DNA of 64,000 nt from CAYSXY01 sp964435165 (GCA_964435165.1 CAYSXY010000009.1:1-64000), one strand, 5' to 3'; positions 42,792-52,216 are shown, counted from the stretch's first letter. Numbers and translations: made by a program. The notes: generated by a model not told the origin, from the letters alone.

Positions 42792-44741
42792 TCACGCTAC
42801 TTTAACATCTTCACATAAATTGTAGCGCTGAAGCATACCCATGACGCGGCCCAAATCAAAATCTTGTTCCGGCGCAGGACAGTCGAGCGCGGCATAAAAT
42901 GGCTCAAGTGCGCTCCCAGGATCTTCCAACAGCAATCTGCCATCAATCTCAACCGCACGCGCGCCCACATGTTGCTTCAGACGCTTGAATGCCTGCTTAT
43001 TGAGGTTGATCATCGAGGTCAGCGCGTTTTCATCCGTCGCATAATCCATCCATTGTGCATAGCGATGATAGTCAGCATAACGATGTCGCCGGGCAAGCAC
43101 GGCATCATCTATGGTGATGTATACAAACAGCGCGTCCGGGAACAGGGTATCCAGCAAGAACCCATGCAAAAAGTTATCCCATGACACATCAAGCATCGCT
43201 TCCGGCAACTCAGTGGTTCGATATCTAAACGACGTATAAAACCAGGAATGGCGAATCATCCGTGCGGTTGTCGCATCCAGCTCAGCAAGGCATTGCGGGT
43301 AGGAGTGCGGACTTTTTAACGCCTTGGGAATGCGGTGGACACATTCATTGGCCAAATTACTCGCGCCGTCACTCTTGATGCGCTCATCCTGAAGCAATAA
43401 TTGCTCTAAATAATCGCTACCGGCCTGGGGCAATGACATGACAAACGCTCGCCGTATATGTGACTTATATTCATCTGCCTCTACCGCAAGCGGGGCGTCA
43501 AGATGCTTAGTGATATATTCGCAATGTTGAACAATGCGATTAGGTGCATAGACCTGTTTCTGCCGTGCAATGGTTTTATATGATGATAGCAGTGCGGCCC
43601 GATCTTCAAAACCAATACGCAGCAAGTACCGCGCGGCCAGCATACGGGCCCGAACCGGCGAACATGGATCGTCAGTCAACTGCCGCAGTATCGCTTTATC
43701 GGCCTGCTCTATCCCCAGGGCTGCGGCAAGCACATAGGCCATGGCCGAATAGTCAGAGCATTGACGAATAATATCGGATGCCTCCTCATCACGCGCCTGA
43801 GATAATAAAAACCATATTAATTGCTCTGACGTTTCTAACTGCTGCGGGTGAAGACAGAGCACATTGCGCAAATCTGATTCATACCAGACCTTATCTTTCT
43901 TATGCTGTTGAATAACGGCACGCGCCAGCAGCATGTATGGAGAATGCGGCGTAAATTTAGCCGTATCATCATAGATTTTCTGTGCTTCTACCAATTTGCC
44001 GGATTGCAACAGACGATTCACACCGAGATAAGTATGCAATTCCTTATTTTGGGCTGTCGGTTGCGCGATATCGAGAAAATAGTCTTCTAAAAATGCGCAT
44101 TGCCTCGTGTCTATGGCATGCTGCACCAATGACCACATGTGGGACGGCAGCAATCTGTTTGGAGCGGCGGAAATAATCTCCCTAAGGTGTGATTGGCTTC
44201 GCTGCCTAACTGCCAGATATATCAACTGATAAATAATCGTCGTAGGCATGTTGGCCAATGTCGCCACATCCAGCGATTGCCATAACCCTTCGGCAGTTTC
44301 ATCCACGGCACTGATTTGATCATAGAGCAACTGTGACTGTGATATCGATATGTTGCGATCATCTTCATGCATCCGATCCTTGATATCAAAACGCTGCATT
44401 TGCACAGCAAGTGCCACCTCCATAGAATCCGGCAAACGCTGCATAGTGTCTATTTTGGCCAGTTGCTCGCGTACCGTTTCGGTAAAGGGCAGTGTATCCA
44501 ACAATGCACACACCGTTCCAGTGTCGGTATCGGAAATAGACGAGCTATTGTTGATTAACGCACGCAGTAAGTGTTCATAGCTCAGAGTGTCATGCACCAA
44601 TGCACCTGTATCTATCGCCATCAGGCCGGATGAAATATCCGGCTCGTTTATTATCTGCTCTTTCAGTTCTTTATGAAAGGCGCGGTAATTCCCGCCCTTG
44701 ATGAGACTGACGATTTCTTGTTGAGAGGATGGTTGCTGCAT
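42792..44741 (-). CDS. TPR protein with C-terminal sulfotransferase-like domain
   Basis: This 649-residue protein has an N-terminal helical-repeat region (~1-400) that includes TPR-like LARAVIQQHKKDKVWYESDLRNVL. The C-terminal domain (~430-640) has the TPR-sulfotransferase layout. The PAPS-binding loop, normally PRSGTT, reads LPQAGSDYLEQLL, so binding of PAPS is doubtful. Similar fusions occur in surface glycan clusters. It lies between the RTX and Maf genes on the same strand, 77 bases before Maf. Confidence 0.65.
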   Translation of the reverse strand: MQQPSSQQEIVSLIKGGNYRAFHKELKEQIINEPDISSGLMAIDTGALVHDTLSYEHLLRALINNSSSISDTDTGTVCALLDTLPFTETVREQLAKIDTMQRLPDSMEVALAVQMQRFDIKDRMHEDDRNISISQSQLLYDQISAVDETAEGLWQSLDVATLANMPTTIIYQLIYLAVRQRSQSHLREIISAAPNRLLPSHMWSLVQHAIDTRQCAFLEDYFLDIAQPTAQNKELHTYLGVNRLLQSGKLVEAQKIYDDTAKFTPHSPYMLLARAVIQQHKKDKVWYESDLRNVLCLHPQQLETSEQLIWFLLSQARDEEASDIIRQCSDYSAMAYVLAAALGIEQADKAILRQLTDDPCSPVRARMLAARYLLRIGFEDRAALLSSYKTIARQKQVYAPNRIVQHCEYITKHLDAPLAVEADEYKSHIRRAFVMSLPQAGSDYLEQLLLQDERIKSDGASNLANECVHRIPKALKSPHSYPQCLAELDATTARMIRHSWFYTSFRYRTTELPEAMLDVSWDNFLHGFLLDTLFPDALFVYITIDDAVLARRHRYADYHRYAQWMDYATDENALTSMINLNKQAFKRLKQHVGARAVEIDGRLLLEDPGSALEPFYAALDCPAPEQDFDLGRVMGMLQRYNLCEDVKVA

Positions 44742-44790
44742 TGGCTCTTAAGATAAGAAGAATGATATTAAGGTTCTTTTTCTTTTACAC

Positions 44791-44832
44791 ATAAAAAGAG
44801 GGGCTGCGCAAGCGCAGCCCCTCTCGTTTTTT
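44791..44832. terminator. Strong bidirectional terminator after the RTX gene
   Basis: A 12-bp perfect stem (44798-44809 with 44812-44823) closes on a GCAA-type loop, flanked by AAAAA on the left and GTTTTTT on the right. It lies just beyond the stop of the RTX gene (minus strand), as expected for a very highly expressed transcript, and isolates it from the following sulfotransferase-like gene. Confidence 0.9.
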
Positions 44833-44846
44833 AAGGTATACGGATA

Positions 44847-47800
44847 TTATGATGCGAAGAAGAAAATATCCGTGTTTTGGAAGTCAAAGTCACCAACATT
44901 GATCAGGTTCACTTCCGCCAGTGCGCCGTCAGAGAACGCATTATTAGCGGTGTTTACACCTGAGAAGTTAGCAATCGCGAGGTAATACTCATTGTTGTAG
45001 AACAATTTAGCAAGTGCCACCACCTGACCACCGGTGTTACCGTTACCCATACCACCCGTTTGCAGTACACCATAACCACTGGCTGCGGTTGCATTCAGTG
45101 CCAGTACAAAGGCAGATACTGCCTGGCTTAAGGTGGATGAAGAGAACTGACGCAGAGCACCCGTAAATTGGACGCCTGTTCCAGCACCGGAGTAACCATT
45201 GAAACCCATGCTCGAACCTGCACCGACATCTGTCATCAGAACGTTCAAATCCTGACTGAAGGCAGCAGCAGTGAACAGCGCACTCCAAAGGCCGGTACGA
45301 GACAGCACGATGCGGTCATCACCACTGTCCTGGAAGTCGGTAATACGATCAACCTGTGAGGCAACGTAGGTGTTTGAGTGACCAAAGTCAGCCGATGCGC
45401 TGAACTTATAGTCATCATTACCCGTACCACCGGTCATCGTGTCTGTTCCAGCACCGCCGAGCAAGGTGTCATTACCTTGTCCACCGACCATGGAGTCAGT
45501 ACCAGCACCAGCGACAATACTGTCGTTGAAACTCGAACCCGTGAAGGTGTCATTACCGGTATTATCGACGATGACAACACTATCACCTGCTTCAAGATCC
45601 GACGTGTTGAAGTTGGACAGGTCAATGGTTTCATCCGCCACATTGGATTCGAAAAAGAACACACTATTATGTGCCGCACTCTCGGACAATGTGATGGACT
45701 GGCCAGTGACATCTGCACCGTCAATCCTCACGGTTGCACCGCCAGTGGTACGAATCACCTCGATATTCGAGATGGTACCGTCGGAGATGTCGAAGCTACC
45801 ACTAGCTGCCAGGGTATCCGTACCCGTGCCACCATTGATCACCTCGGCTTCCGCGGCAGCAACGTCACCTCCCTGCAGGCTGATGATATCGTTACCACCA
45901 CCGGCGAGCACGCTATCAACGCCATCATCGGTAAAGATGGTGTCATTACCGGAGCCACCAACAAAGGTATCGTTGAGATCGCCGCCATCAGCGGTCAGTT
46001 GAATATTGACCGTTGCATTAGCTGCCTGCACATTGATGGTTGAGCTATCCGCCTGATCGATCTGCAGCGCACGACTGTTATCGGTTTGGTAGCCGCCCGT
46101 TACGGTAATCACAGCTGCTCCGGCGGCTGCTGCGTTTACAACCGTTTCAAAGCTGTTTACGCGAGAGCCGTCCAGCACCAGCGTGTTGCTGAGCGTACCT
46201 GTCAAAGTATCACCTGCAGCCGTGCTACTTTCACCACCAATCAGCGTGTCGCTGGCGTCAGTTGTGGCGTTGTAGGTGTACTCATCGTTGTTGCCACCAC
46301 CGTAGAAGTAGTCTGCGCCAGCACCACCGTTAGCGGAATCCTGACCAGCACCACCGACAACACTCACTGCATTATTCAACGCATCGGCGTTCACTACCAT
46401 ATGCGCACTAACACTCGTAAGCGCCGATGCATCGACGACAATCGTACCCGTTACGTCGGTCGTGTTATCATCATAGGTGGCGCCGAAGGTCATGGTTGTG
46501 GTTCCGGTTGCAGCCGAGCCAATGACAAAATGCTCAACACCCGCGATGTCACCGGCATTGCCCGTACCATCAAGCTCCGTACCACCCGTCAGGTCAGCAA
46601 TGATACCTGTTAAAGTATCGACGCCGGCACCACCTGACACGATATCCGCACCGTCAGTGAAGCCCTGAATCAGGTCGGAGCCGTCACCAGCAACAATGCT
46701 ATCGCCAGCATCGCCACCGGAGAGCGTGTCGCCACCATCACCACCAACAAGGGTGTCTGCACCTGCGCCACCGGACAGAGAATCATTACCATTGTTACCA
46801 ATCAGGTAATCCGTCTCTGCGCCACCGGACATGGTGTCGCCGCCATCACCCGAGACCAGAAGGTCACGGCCCGTACCGCCCGAAAGGGTCGTGCCGGTTG
46901 TGGAGTTATTAAGCGCAAGGATGGATGTCGCAGAATCTGCGGAGTTTGTGATCGTTGCCTCGATCGCACCGAGGAATCCATTAAGTGCTATGATATCCGA
47001 GGTTGGCTGAAACTCAACAGCAATGTTTGAGGTTCCCATGCCGGTCACCTCAAGCGTCACCGCATCATCCGTCGCGCCAGCACCCTGCAGCGTTACGTTC
47101 AACGTATCAGTGCCCGTACTCAGGTCGTTTATCACGATTTCATCGCTGCCCGTTTTGTCCAGGACAACGTTGAAAGTGTCATTACCCGCACCACCAGCGA
47201 GTGTTTCACCATCGCTTGTGGTCGTGCGATCACCATCCGAATTCGAGATCGCACCGCTAACGATACTGAATACATCGTCACCCTCTTCACCGCTCAGCAA
47301 GTCATTGTCGCTGTCGGCACCACCGGTAAGGGTATCATTACCCGTACCGCCATAGAGTGAGTCAACGCTATCACCACCGGAAATCGAGTCATTACCGTCA
47401 TTACCGTAGATGATTTTGTTGCCTGCACCGGCACCATTAATGGTATCAGCACCCAATCCGGCAAATACAGTATCAGCACCGTCACCGGTTGTGATGGTAT
47501 CGTTACCAGAGTTTGAGTAAATCAGGTCGTCACCCGCACCGGCTGTGATCGTGTCAGCACCATCAGTCGCATCAACCGAGTCATTACCGCCGATGATCGT
47601 ATCATTACCAGCACCCGTATCGATGATGTCATCACCACTGTTCCCGTAAATCAAATCTGCTTCGTCGCCGGAAGTAACAGAGTCGTTACCCGCACCTGCG
47701 AAGATGGTATCTTTGCCAGTTGTTGACGAAATGGTGTCGTTACCAGCATTACCATAAACAAGATTCGCACCGGCACCAGCCGTGATGCGATCCGCTTCAT

Positions 47801-48698
47801 CCGTAGCATCCGCAACCGCGTTACCACCAAAGATCGTATCATTGCCCGCACCCGCAGTGATCGTATCAGCGCCGGAGTTACCGTAGAGCAGGTTGTTATC
47901 CGCCGATGCATTGACCGTATCATTGCCAAGACCAGCAAAAATTGTGTCATTACCGCCGGTCGAAACGATGGTATCATTACCGGAGTTACCATAAACGAGG
48001 TCTGCACCCGCACCTGACAGAATGCTGTCCGATCCGTCCAGCGAATCAGCCGTCGAGTTACCACCAATAATGGTGTCGTTTCCAGCACCGCCAATAATGG
48101 TGTCATCACCCGAGTTACCCCAAAGCTGAGCCGTACCTTCACTGGCAGCAGATTCGTTATTCATCGAATCGTTACCCAAACCACCGAAGACGGTTGCTAC
48201 TTCACCGCTCGTATCAGCATCAACATTGATGATGTCATTTCCTGCGTTACCGTAGACGAGATCAGCACCGGTGCCGGCGTCGATTACATCGCCCGTATCG
48301 ACGGAGTCAGATACGCCCGTACCACCAAAAATAATATCATTGCCGCTGCCGGTGGAAATATTGTCGCCACCACCAAGGCCGAGGACCTGATTGTTAGCCG
48401 TACTGGCACCGAGGTTGATCGTGTTACCAAGATCATCACCGGTTGTGCCCGCCACCGTATCACCAGCGTACAGACCGCTGCTAGTCGCCAGCGAAATATT
48501 GGCCGAAGCCAGTTGATTGAGTGTCAGCCCGGTAAAGGTCACCGCATCGGCGCCGACCGTGAAGGTCAGTGCACCATTTGCTTCGGTGACCGCCACCTGG
48601 CTAGCATTAACAGAAGAGCTGGAAATCGAGTCGCTTGCCGGATCAAACGCAATCGTCTGACCGTAGACATTCTCGAGAACATAATTCGTATTAGCCAT
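44847..48698 (-). CDS. RTX-repeat surface-layer-like protein exported by type I secretion
   Basis: This 1283-residue acidic protein has no cysteine and no Sec signal. An N-terminal domain (~1-90) is followed by RTX nonapeptides (GGxGxDxUx) that bind calcium outside the cell. Residues ~119-443 are four higher-order units of 79-87 residues, each with GGN and YGNSGNDTI landmarks. Beta-rich domains and a second RTX block (~1090-1130) follow. The C-terminus ends in a hydrophobic type I signal (NTDIFFFAS). Composition, size and SapC neighbours fit a surface-layer or adhesin protein of the Caulobacter RsaA type. Catalytic motifs were not seen. Confidence 0.88.
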   Translation of the reverse strand: MANTNYVLENVYGQTIAFDPASDSISSSSVNASQVAVTEANGALTFTVGADAVTFTGLTLNQLASANISLATSSGLYAGDTVAGTTGDDLGNTINLGASTANNQVLGLGGGDNISTGSGNDIIFGGTGVSDSVDTGDVIDAGTGADLVYGNAGNDIINVDADTSGEVATVFGGLGNDSMNNESAASEGTAQLWGNSGDDTIIGGAGNDTIIGGNSTADSLDGSDSILSGAGADLVYGNSGNDTIVSTGGNDTIFAGLGNDTVNASADNNLLYGNSGADTITAGAGNDTIFGGNAVADATDEADRITAGAGANLVYGNAGNDTISSTTGKDTIFAGAGNDSVTSGDEADLIYGNSGDDIIDTGAGNDTIIGGNDSVDATDGADTITAGAGDDLIYSNSGNDTITTGDGADTVFAGLGADTINGAGAGNKIIYGNDGNDSISGGDSVDSLYGGTGNDTLTGGADSDNDLLSGEEGDDVFSIVSGAISNSDGDRTTTSDGETLAGGAGNDTFNVVLDKTGSDEIVINDLSTGTDTLNVTLQGAGATDDAVTLEVTGMGTSNIAVEFQPTSDIIALNGFLGAIEATITNSADSATSILALNNSTTGTTLSGGTGRDLLVSGDGGDTMSGGAETDYLIGNNGNDSLSGGAGADTLVGGDGGDTLSGGDAGDSIVAGDGSDLIQGFTDGADIVSGGAGVDTLTGIIADLTGGTELDGTGNAGDIAGVEHFVIGSAATGTTTMTFGATYDDNTTDVTGTIVVDASALTSVSAHMVVNADALNNAVSVVGGAGQDSANGGAGADYFYGGGNNDEYTYNATTDASDTLIGGESSTAAGDTLTGTLSNTLVLDGSRVNSFETVVNAAAAGAAVITVTGGYQTDNSRALQIDQADSSTINVQAANATVNIQLTADGGDLNDTFVGGSGNDTIFTDDGVDSVLAGGGNDIISLQGGDVAAAEAEVINGGTGTDTLAASGSFDISDGTISNIEVIRTTGGATVRIDGADVTGQSITLSESAAHNSVFFFESNVADETIDLSNFNTSDLEAGDSVVIVDNTGNDTFTGSSFNDSIVAGAGTDSMVGGQGNDTLLGGAGTDTMTGGTGNDDYKFSASADFGHSNTYVASQVDRITDFQDSGDDRIVLSRTGLWSALFTAAAFSQDLNVLMTDVGAGSSMGFNGYSGAGTGVQFTGALRQFSSSTLSQAVSAFVLALNATAASGYGVLQTGGMGNGNTGGQVVALAKLFYNNEYYLAIANFSGVNTANNAFSDGALAEVNLINVGDFDFQNTDIFFFAS

Positions 48699-48788
48699 TA
48701 CCTGAAACCCCTATATAGCTAAATTAGTTATACCGTGAATCGGCACAAAAGACGTGAGCAAAGTTGTTTCATCCATACTCAAGTCACT

Positions 48789-48824
48789 ATGTGAATGCAA
48801 GGAAAATTCAGCGCGCATTCACAT
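48789..48824 (-). promoter_or_regulatory. 10-bp inverted repeat in the RTX gene leader
   Basis: ATGTGAATGC (48789-48798) and GCATTCACAT (48815-48824) form a perfect 10-bp dyad with a 16-base centre, about 90-125 bases upstream of the RTX start. It could be an operator or an mRNA leader hairpin. A second dyad (TTTAAC-5-GTTAAA, 48867-48883) is nearer the end of the Wzt gene. No confident -10/-35 pair was found. Confidence 0.45.
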
Positions 48825-48888
48825 GCCGAACCCATTGCTCATAGAGCTTGTGCTTAAGTGGGGTTCTTTAACATAACGTTAAAAAACC

Positions 48889-50196
48889 TTACTTGCTCGC
48901 GGTGCAGCATTCTATGCCCGGCTTGATGGAAAAATCAACCATGCCGACGATCGGGACGTCATTATCCTTCGCGATGACCTCTATAGAGCAGGCGTCAACA
49001 ATGCGGTGCAAAAAGCGATAACCTTCGCTGTCATGCGCACTGACACCCGCATTGACAAAATACTGCCCCGGCGCCAATGCGCAGGCAAACTCAAACCGCA
49101 CGTCATAGCTCGTCCCTTCTTCGCATGCCGAGCCCAAGGCGGAGTGACTTCGCAAAATAGTGCCCCCGAGTTCCGTTCCGCCTTTGCTTTTAATGAGCAT
49201 GCCGAATCCCGCATCTGCCACCTGTTGCGAAAACGTCACTCTGTAGCTGAAAAGATAACGCCGCCCCGTGTGCAGCAAACGCGCAACCTCGCCGTTTAGT
49301 TCTGTCACGCGAGCATTGGTGATGATTGCCCCTTCCGCATCATAGGCGATTGCATTGCCCCCCAGTCCGGTCATTCCATTTAGTTCATGACCCGACGCAT
49401 CTTCGCCCCGCTTAATGGCCGCAAGCACGCGCTTTCGCTGCGATGGCTCGCAATGTAGTAGTCGCTGATATTGCGCCAGCACCTGATTGGGCGCGCCGTC
49501 CATTAACAACTCCCCCATATCGAGCAGCAGGGCGCGATTGCACAGCTCCATCACCGCCTGGGCAGAGTGCGACACAAATAATATGGTCGCCCCCTTATCG
49601 CGCATGTCACGAATACGCGCAAAGCAACGGCTTTGAAAGGCGGCATCCCCCACAGCCAGCGCCTCGTCGACAACAAATATATCGGGCTGCACGGCCACGG
49701 CCACGGCAAAAGCCAGACGGACGACCATGCCGCTGGAATAGGTGTTGAGCGGTTGCTCCATAAATTCACCAATGCCGCTAAAGCGCACAATGCCCTCGAA
49801 CGCTGCATCAATCTCGTCGCGCGACATGCCGAGCACGGTACCATAGAGCACAACATTCTCACGGCCGGTAAAATCAGGATTGAAGCCGGCCCCCAGTTCC
49901 AGCAGCGCAGAGATCCGCCCACTGGTATGAACAGTGCCGTGGCTGGGAGACAAGGTTCCGCAAATCATTTGCAGCAGCGTTGATTTGCCGGAACCGTTAC
50001 GACCGACAATGCCAATGATTTCACCACGTGCCACGTCAAAACTGACGTCAATGACTGCCCTATATTCCGTATAAAGCGTGCGGTAGCGGCGTAGAAAAAA
50101 CTGCCAGAGGCGATCCTGCGGTCGACGATAGAGGAGGTAGTCCTTGCCTATCCCCTTTACCGTCATGATCGCTTTATCCTGTTGGTCATAGGACAT
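48889..50196 (-). CDS. wzt: Polysaccharide ABC exporter ATPase with C-terminal glycan-binding domain (Wzt-like)
   Basis: This 435-residue ATPase powers export of an undecaprenyl-linked polysaccharide. Walker A is GRNGSGKST (~60), signature YSSGMVVR (~155), Walker B IFVVDEALAVGD. The C-terminal ~140 residues (from NARVTELNGE) form a Wzt_C-type beta-sandwich, which in O-antigen systems recognises the modified end of the chain. The ATG at 50196 overlaps the permease gene by 11 bases, with AAGGGG upstream. Confidence 0.9.
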   Translation of the reverse strand: MSYDQQDKAIMTVKGIGKDYLLYRRPQDRLWQFFLRRYRTLYTEYRAVIDVSFDVARGEIIGIVGRNGSGKSTLLQMICGTLSPSHGTVHTSGRISALLELGAGFNPDFTGRENVVLYGTVLGMSRDEIDAAFEGIVRFSGIGEFMEQPLNTYSSGMVVRLAFAVAVAVQPDIFVVDEALAVGDAAFQSRCFARIRDMRDKGATILFVSHSAQAVMELCNRALLLDMGELLMDGAPNQVLAQYQRLLHCEPSQRKRVLAAIKRGEDASGHELNGMTGLGGNAIAYDAEGAIITNARVTELNGEVARLLHTGRRYLFSYRVTFSQQVADAGFGMLIKSKGGTELGGTILRSHSALGSACEEGTSYDVRFEFACALAPGQYFVNAGVSAHDSEGYRFLHRIVDACSIEVIAKDNDVPIVGMVDFSIKPGIECCTASK

Positions 50197-50995
50197 CAGC
50201 AAACCCCTTGCGCACCCGGCCAAACCACCAAAATGCCGCCAGCACAGCCATGACAGCCCCCGCACCATGTATGATTAACCAGTGTATCGGTGGGATCGCA
50301 TGATGGAATAACGCATATCGCACTGTTTCGATCATGGGCGTGAGCGGGTTGAGCATCATCACATCACGCCACCCTTCCGGCACGACGCTTAAAGGATAGA
50401 AGACAGGACTTAAAAACAACAGCGCCGTCGTTAATAATGCCGTAATCTGCCCGATATCGCGAAGATAGACGCCGAGCGATCCAAGTAACCACGCTGCCGC
50501 CGCCCCATAGCACATATAAATGACCAACAGTATCGGCAACCAGAGAACTGCCAGCGGCACAACCCCTTTGACGATAACCATCGCAGCCAGCAGAATGGCA
50601 AATCCTATCACGCAGTGAAACAAGGCCGAGATGACCGGTACAAGCGGCAGCAACTCCAGCGGAAATACAACCTTCTTCACCAGATTGGGCTGTGCCAGCA
50701 CCGAAGATGGGGTGCGCGTGAGTATTTCCGCCATCATCCCATGCACCAACAGGCCGCTAAACAGAATCATGGCAAAATGGAGCGTGCCTGCCCCCTCTGC
50801 ATCATCTGTCATGGGAAATCGCACGGGAAAGATAATGCCAAACACAAGTCCGTAAATGATTAAGAGAAGTATCGGCGTTGCCAAGGCCCACCCCATCCCC
50901 AGCATACTCCCACGATATCTCCCCGTAATATCGCGTCGTACCAATTGCCAAAGCAGAGCGCGATGAGTCATCAATAAGGTTAGAAGTCGGCGCAT
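50186..50995 (-). CDS. wzm: Polysaccharide ABC exporter permease (Wzm-like)
   Basis: This 269-residue ABC-2 type membrane protein has six predicted helices, beginning after LLWQLVRRDITGRYRGSMLGMGWALA (first block), with VFGIIFPVRF and a final helix before FWWFGRVRKGFADVL. It is the membrane partner of the Wzt-like ATPase. The start overlaps the upstream DMT transporter stop by one base (TGATG). The exported glycan cannot be named, although GDP-mannose enzymes and Pse genes are nearby. Confidence 0.9.
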   Translation of the reverse strand: MRRLLTLLMTHRALLWQLVRRDITGRYRGSMLGMGWALATPILLLIIYGLVFGIIFPVRFPMTDDAEGAGTLHFAMILFSGLLVHGMMAEILTRTPSSVLAQPNLVKKVVFPLELLPLVPVISALFHCVIGFAILLAAMVIVKGVVPLAVLWLPILLVIYMCYGAAAAWLLGSLGVYLRDIGQITALLTTALLFLSPVFYPLSVVPEGWRDVMMLNPLTPMIETVRYALFHHAIPPIHWLIIHGAGAVMAVLAAFWWFGRVRKGFADVL

Positions 50996-51933
50996 CAGTC
51001 AGTCGCAACAGAGGGTGAACGTTTTGCCAGCATCGCCTCGCGGTGGGCGATGTACAACGTACTGGCCAGAATCATACCTGCGCCGATAAAGGCAACGCCA
51101 TCCAGCATATCGCCAAAGATGACATAGGCAATCAGCGCCGTGAATACCAGCCGCATGAAATCAAACGGCAAGAGAACGGTCACGTCAGCTAATGAATATG
51201 CTTTTGTCAACCCGTATTGTACCAGCGTCGATGCTACGCCAATCGTGGCCAGTCCGACCCAACCTTCCAGATCAGGAGATTGCCAGACATAGATTCCCAT
51301 GGGCGCCGACATGGGAATCATGAACAATGTCAGGAGCACCACGAGGGCAAAGGACGACTCCGTGCGGGAGAGCGGTTTGATCAGAATAATACCGATTGCC
51401 GCGAAAAGCGAGGCAGATAGCGGGGCCAACGCTTCCCACCCGATTCCGTCAAATCCAGGGCGTATGACCACCATAACACCGATGAAGCCCGCCACCACTG
51501 CCAATACTCGCCGCAGATGAATGGTCTCTCCCAGAAACATGACCGCCAGAATGGTGAGAAATAATGGCGTGGTATAGGTCAACGCCACGGCATCAGGCAC
51601 CGGCATGATCGACAATGCATAAAACCAGCAGCTCATGGAGAGAAAGGCACTGAGCGCGCGCAAGCCGTGCGTCTTCCAGCGGCGCGTTTTGAGCGCGGGC
51701 AGCCCCATCATCATCACCCAGGGCAGCAGGCAGATAAGGCTGAAAACATTGCGCATAAACACAATTTGCGGCGCGGGATAATCGACCGATATGTAGCGAA
51801 TCGTATTACTCATGACCGCAAAGGCCAGCCCATGCAGCAACATGAATCCGATACCGGCCAACACCGCCATCTGCGCTGTGACCAACGGCGCACCGGCAAG
51901 AACAGGGGCAGACGGCTTTACTGGACGCGGCAT
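50995..51933 (-). CDS. DMT-superfamily (EamA) transporter
   Basis: This 312-residue protein has ten membrane helices in two EamA repeats (VMSNTIRYISVDYPAPQIVFMRN region and the second starting near ALAPLSASLFAAIGIILIK). Such proteins export metabolites. It is the first gene of an operon with wzm and wzt, so a role in supplying or exporting a precursor is possible but not shown. Confidence 0.88.
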   Translation of the reverse strand: MPRPVKPSAPVLAGAPLVTAQMAVLAGIGFMLLHGLAFAVMSNTIRYISVDYPAPQIVFMRNVFSLICLLPWVMMMGLPALKTRRWKTHGLRALSAFLSMSCWFYALSIMPVPDAVALTYTTPLFLTILAVMFLGETIHLRRVLAVVAGFIGVMVVIRPGFDGIGWEALAPLSASLFAAIGIILIKPLSRTESSFALVVLLTLFMIPMSAPMGIYVWQSPDLEGWVGLATIGVASTLVQYGLTKAYSLADVTVLLPFDFMRLVFTALIAYVIFGDMLDGVAFIGAGMILASTLYIAHREAMLAKRSPSVATD

Positions 51934-52100
51934 AGGGTGATATGTGTGGCAAAGAGTATGACATTCATAACGCCGTACATATCACTGGACAAGGAAAGTG
52001 CAAGGCTGCACCGCTGCAGTCAACTGTATGATAACGACAGGCTTGTCCCGTGGCAGCCTTTGGCAGTGGCGCATTCCCCCTCTTCCACCTATAGTTATTC

Positions 52101-52216
52101 ACATCGAAGACAGATGATCTTCGATGTCCTCGTGACGGGTTAATAAGCTTGGGTCGCAATCGCGACCTGATAGCCATCTCATTTAGTGGTTAGATATTAG
52201 GTGAATGACTATATGA
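52101..52216 (+). repeat. Structured three-hairpin element, copy 2, in the glnD leader
   Basis: Stem 1 is a 10-bp perfect inverted repeat (52101-52110 with 52118-52127). A 24-base linker with AATAAG follows, then stem 2 (GGTCGC-AATC-GCGACC, 52152-52167), then TGATAGCCAT, ATTTAGT and ATGACTAT. Compared with copy 1 (9965-10066), stem 2 differs at two base pairs and both keep pairing; stem 1 is wholly different in sequence but similar in length and position. It ends three bases before the glnD Shine-Dalgarno (GGAG, 52219-52222). Regulation of glnD translation is possible. Confidence 0.65.

Noticed and set aside
45378..46043. Long plus-strand frames opposite the RTX gene (also 46086-46613, 47023-47355)
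   Set aside because: They are reverse frames of repetitive RTX codons and have no ribosome sites or recognisable domains.
47370..48344. Periodic repeats that could suggest a CRISPR array
   Set aside because: The repeats are in frame, coding and vary in every unit; there is no constant repeat with unique spacers.
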